This document shows, one piece after another, positions 5,936 to 7,375 of a DNA stretch of 7,375 bases. The notes under the pieces are model-generated. The model was not told the DNA's origin. It saw only the letters and a list, made by a program, of their open reading frames with translations, and ran no database searches. Position 1 is the first letter of the stretch. Each line of letters starts with the position of its first letter. The translations under genes and the position numbers were made by a program. Location of the stretch: contig CABROF010000112.1 in the NCBI GenBank assembly GCA_902472555.1, positions 1 to 7,375 of the forward strand, given 5' to 3'. This stretch comes from UMGS1851 sp900555605 (GTDB lineage Bacteria; Bacillota; Clostridia; UBA1212; UBA1255).

Positions 5936-6103
5936 GAAAAAATATACCTTTTTCTATTTTTTGTAAAATATTGTGCGGCTCATTATCTTATATATAAAAA
6001 ATTTTTTTACTGTCTCTGCGCATTGTGAAAGCTTCTGTCCGGCGTTCATCAGATATTCTGACCAGCGCAGCCGCCGACGGGATTTCCGTTTTCTGCGGAG
6101 ACC
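5936..6103. other. Non-coding AT-rich stretch with nested inverted repeats
   Basis: Together with the promoter and terminator on either side, this fills the 329-base gap between the radical SAM start and the stop of the surface protein gene. The part 5936-6010 is A/T-rich with runs of A and T and no convincing gene. The part 6012-6102 contains nested pairings: 6012-6020 with 6094-6102 (9 bp including two G-T wobbles), 6037-6044 with 6072-6078 (7 bp, one bulge), and inside it a 5-bp hairpin TCAGA-tat-TCTGA (6049-6061). Short open frames here lack ribosome binding sites. It could encode a small structured RNA or be chance pairing. Confidence 0.3.
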
Positions 6104-6150
6104 AAAAACACAGCATGTCTGCACATCAAAAAAATGTGCAGACATGCTGT
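6104..6150 (-). terminator. Rho-independent terminator of the surface protein operon
   Basis: A perfect 17-bp stem (6110-6126 with 6134-6150; minus-strand arm ACAGCATGTCTGCACAT) with a 7-base loop TTTTTTG. On the minus strand it is followed by G and then five Ts (6108-6104). It lies about 60 bases after the stop of the surface protein gene. On the plus strand no T-run follows, so it works for the minus strand only. Confidence 0.85.
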
Positions 6151-6212
6151 CATCTGTAAGCGGCATTGTAGCCGCCCGCAGTGCCCATTACAAACCAGCA
6201 GCTTCCGGCATC

Positions 6213-7265
6213 CTACATTTCTTTCCTCCGCAGGCTCCGGCGGCGCAGAAGTACGCCCCCTGCGGCAATGCCTATGAGCACAAGCACGCCAAGCAGCAGC
6301 GAACCGGTAGGATCCCCGGTCTCCGTATTTCCGGGCTCTGCTCCGGGCGTTGTCTCGGGCGCAGCAGTCTGATCCGGTGCCGTTTCCGCAGGCGTTTCGT
6401 TTTCCGCAACCAGAAGATCATCAATCCGAAATTGGTTTCCGCGGTTTATAAAAGCAAAGGATCCCGCAGGAGGAACAAGCGCATCAGTAACGGTCAATAC
6501 CGCATTTCCGGCCGCGTCTGAAACCACTGCTTTCCGGTAAACCGTTTCCTGAAACGTAGCCGGTGATTTGAGCTGGGGAGATGCACCGCTCTCAGAGAGC
6601 GCGATGGAGCCCAAAAGTGTGCCGTCTACATAAAACGTAATGGTATCACCTGCATCTTTTACCTTTACATTCAATCCGTCGTGAAAGGATTTCCCTTCCG
6701 GCAAAGCGAATCGATATGCCACGGACCCGGCGCCGGTTTCTCTTTCGCTGTCATCATGGTGGATGGCCACCTCAAAGGTATTGCCGAAGCCGTAAAAATA
6801 AATGCCCACCAGCCCGAGGTAACTGGTTTTATCCCCATCGCTGTTGTCCGGCTCGCACAGCCAAAGTCCGTCCCAGCTTGCGCCGTATTTGCTCGGAAGC
6901 CGGATTCCCAGCGCTGCTTTATAGCAGTTCTCATTGGGATTGGCAATGTCTCCCGGATTCCAGAGAAATGAGATCGTATATGCCTCAAGGTCCTCCCAAT
7001 AACGTACAAACCGGCCGGAAGCATTCCAGTCTACGGACAGCGCCCCGTTTTGAATCGTATGAGAACCGGGGTCGCCAATGATCCAGCCCTCCGCTGCAAA
7101 GGCCTCTGCCGTAATTGTCTCAAAGTTTTGCTCATAAATTGTATTTGCCGCGCCCTGTACGGATAATACGCCGCATACAAAAACCAGTACAAGCACCAAT
7201 CCCGTCAGAACACCGCCTTTTACAGACAGCCGGCGGCATATGTCTGTTTTCATGCTGTTTTTCAT
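6213..7265 (-). CDS. Exported, membrane-anchored protein with concanavalin/LamG-like region
   Basis: 350 aa from ATG 7265, with AAGGAGG (7279-7273) 7 bases upstream. An N-terminal signal peptide (basic start, hydrophobic 18-36, likely cut near VQGAA at 36-40) shows export; the Cys at 31 does not form a lipobox. Residues about 43-287 are rich in aromatic, Gly and Asp residues in a beta-strand pattern, opening with YEQNFETITAEAF and closing with FRIDDLLVAE. That pattern is typical of concanavalin/LamG-like jelly rolls that bind glycans. A Thr/Glu/Pro linker (288-318) leads to a C-terminal membrane helix (about 321-340) and a basic tail RRRSLRRKEM. This layout resembles a sortase sorting signal, but the expected [LN]PxTG is NTETG (313-317), with Thr instead of Pro, so it may simply be membrane-held. 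The exact function is not recognised. It follows another anchored protein gene after a 49-base gap and is probably in the same operon; a strong terminator lies downstream. Confidence 0.85.
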   Translation of the reverse strand: MKNSMKTDICRRLSVKGGVLTGLVLVLVFVCGVLSVQGAANTIYEQNFETITAEAFAAEGWIIGDPGSHTIQNGALSVDWNASGRFVRYWEDLEAYTISFLWNPGDIANPNENCYKAALGIRLPSKYGASWDGLWLCEPDNSDGDKTSYLGLVGIYFYGFGNTFEVAIHHDDSERETGAGSVAYRFALPEGKSFHDGLNVKVKDAGDTITFYVDGTLLGSIALSESGASPQLKSPATFQETVYRKAVVSDAAGNAVLTVTDALVPPAGSFAFINRGNQFRIDDLLVAENETPAETAPDQTAAPETTPGAEPGNTETGDPTGSLLLGVLVLIGIAAGGVLLRRRSLRRKEM

Positions 7266-7272
7266 AAAAAAA

Positions 7273-7279
7273 CCTCCTT
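7273..7279 (-). promoter_or_regulatory. Ribosome binding site of the surface protein gene
   Basis: AAGGAGG on the minus strand followed by seven Ts and then ATG 7265. It supports this start over the second ATG four codons further in (7253). Confidence 0.8.
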
Positions 7280-7314
7280 TTCATATCAGAATCTATTTTT
7301 CCGTCTTTTGTTTC

Positions 7315-7375
7315 CTATTTCTTCATTCTGCGCTTTTTAATCAGAATCGCAGCGGTAGCGCCTGCAGCGATGATG
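7315..7375 (-). CDS. C-terminal end of another membrane-anchored surface protein (partial)
   Basis: Read directly on the minus strand: 19 codons before a TAG stop (7317-7315), entering from the right edge. They encode IIAAGATAAILIKKRRMKK, the end of a hydrophobic helix followed by a short basic tail. This is the usual C-terminus of a Gram-positive surface protein with a membrane stop-transfer or sorting tail. Any sorting motif and the domains before it are outside the window. The gap of 49 bases to the next gene, with no terminator in it, suggests a shared transcript. The reading frame is supported by its composition and by the similar tail on the neighbouring protein, but only 61 bases are visible, so identity cannot be given. 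Confidence 0.65.
   Translation of the reverse strand, partial: IIAAGATAAILIKKRRMKK

Noticed and set aside
5954..6166. Minus-strand open frame of 70 codons in the intergenic region
   Set aside because: It would begin before the strong 17-bp terminator and read through it, has no ribosome binding site, and its composition is random-looking.
5973..6521. Plus-strand open frame of 182 codons
   Set aside because: Runs through the terminator hairpin and then antisense to the surface protein gene; Arg/Ser-rich shadow translation with no features.
7173..7175. Cys31 of the surface protein as a lipoprotein attachment site
   Set aside because: The sequence before it (VFVC) does not fit the lipobox, and the hydrophobic segment continues past it to a better signal peptidase I site.

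Overview
The window looks like chromosomal DNA from a Gram-positive, probably clostridial (Lachnospiraceae/Oscillospiraceae-type) Firmicute. This is inferred from strong AAGGAGG-type ribosome binding sites, TTG start codons, a PdaA-like membrane-anchored deacetylase, surface proteins with a C-terminal membrane tail, and a clostridial-style radical SAM/DUF4130 pair. No tRNA, rRNA, CRISPR array, insertion sequence or phage gene was seen.

Layout, left to right. (1) A minus-strand polysaccharide operon: a CapE-type UDP-GlcNAc 4,6-dehydratase/5-epimerase (start 2190) followed, with a 4-base ATGA overlap, by a family-4 glycosyltransferase that runs off the left edge. (2) A compact divergent promoter region (2191-2412) with two near-consensus sigma-A promoters back to back, each followed by a small GC-rich hairpin close to the predicted transcript start. 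(3) A plus-strand, membrane-anchored PdaA-like polysaccharide deacetylase. (4) A convergent junction with two perfect inverted repeats. (5) A minus-strand two-gene operon: a radical SAM protein with a helix-hairpin-helix C-terminal region (TTG start), overlapping by 22 bases a DUF4130 protein. This is a conserved pair of uncertain chemistry linked to DNA repair or modification. (6) A 329-base AT-rich intergenic region with the radical SAM promoter, a set of nested inverted repeats and a strong 17-bp terminator. (7) A minus-strand exported protein with a beta-rich concanavalin/LamG-like region and C-terminal membrane anchor, preceded by the last 19 codons of another protein with a similar anchor tail.

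Functionally, the left half and the right end concern the cell envelope: nucleotide-sugar supply, glycan assembly, peptidoglycan or glycan de-N-acetylation, and surface proteins. The radical SAM/DUF4130 pair is an independent transcription unit with its own promoter and is the least understood system here. All functions are inferred from sequence motifs read by eye; no database search was run.
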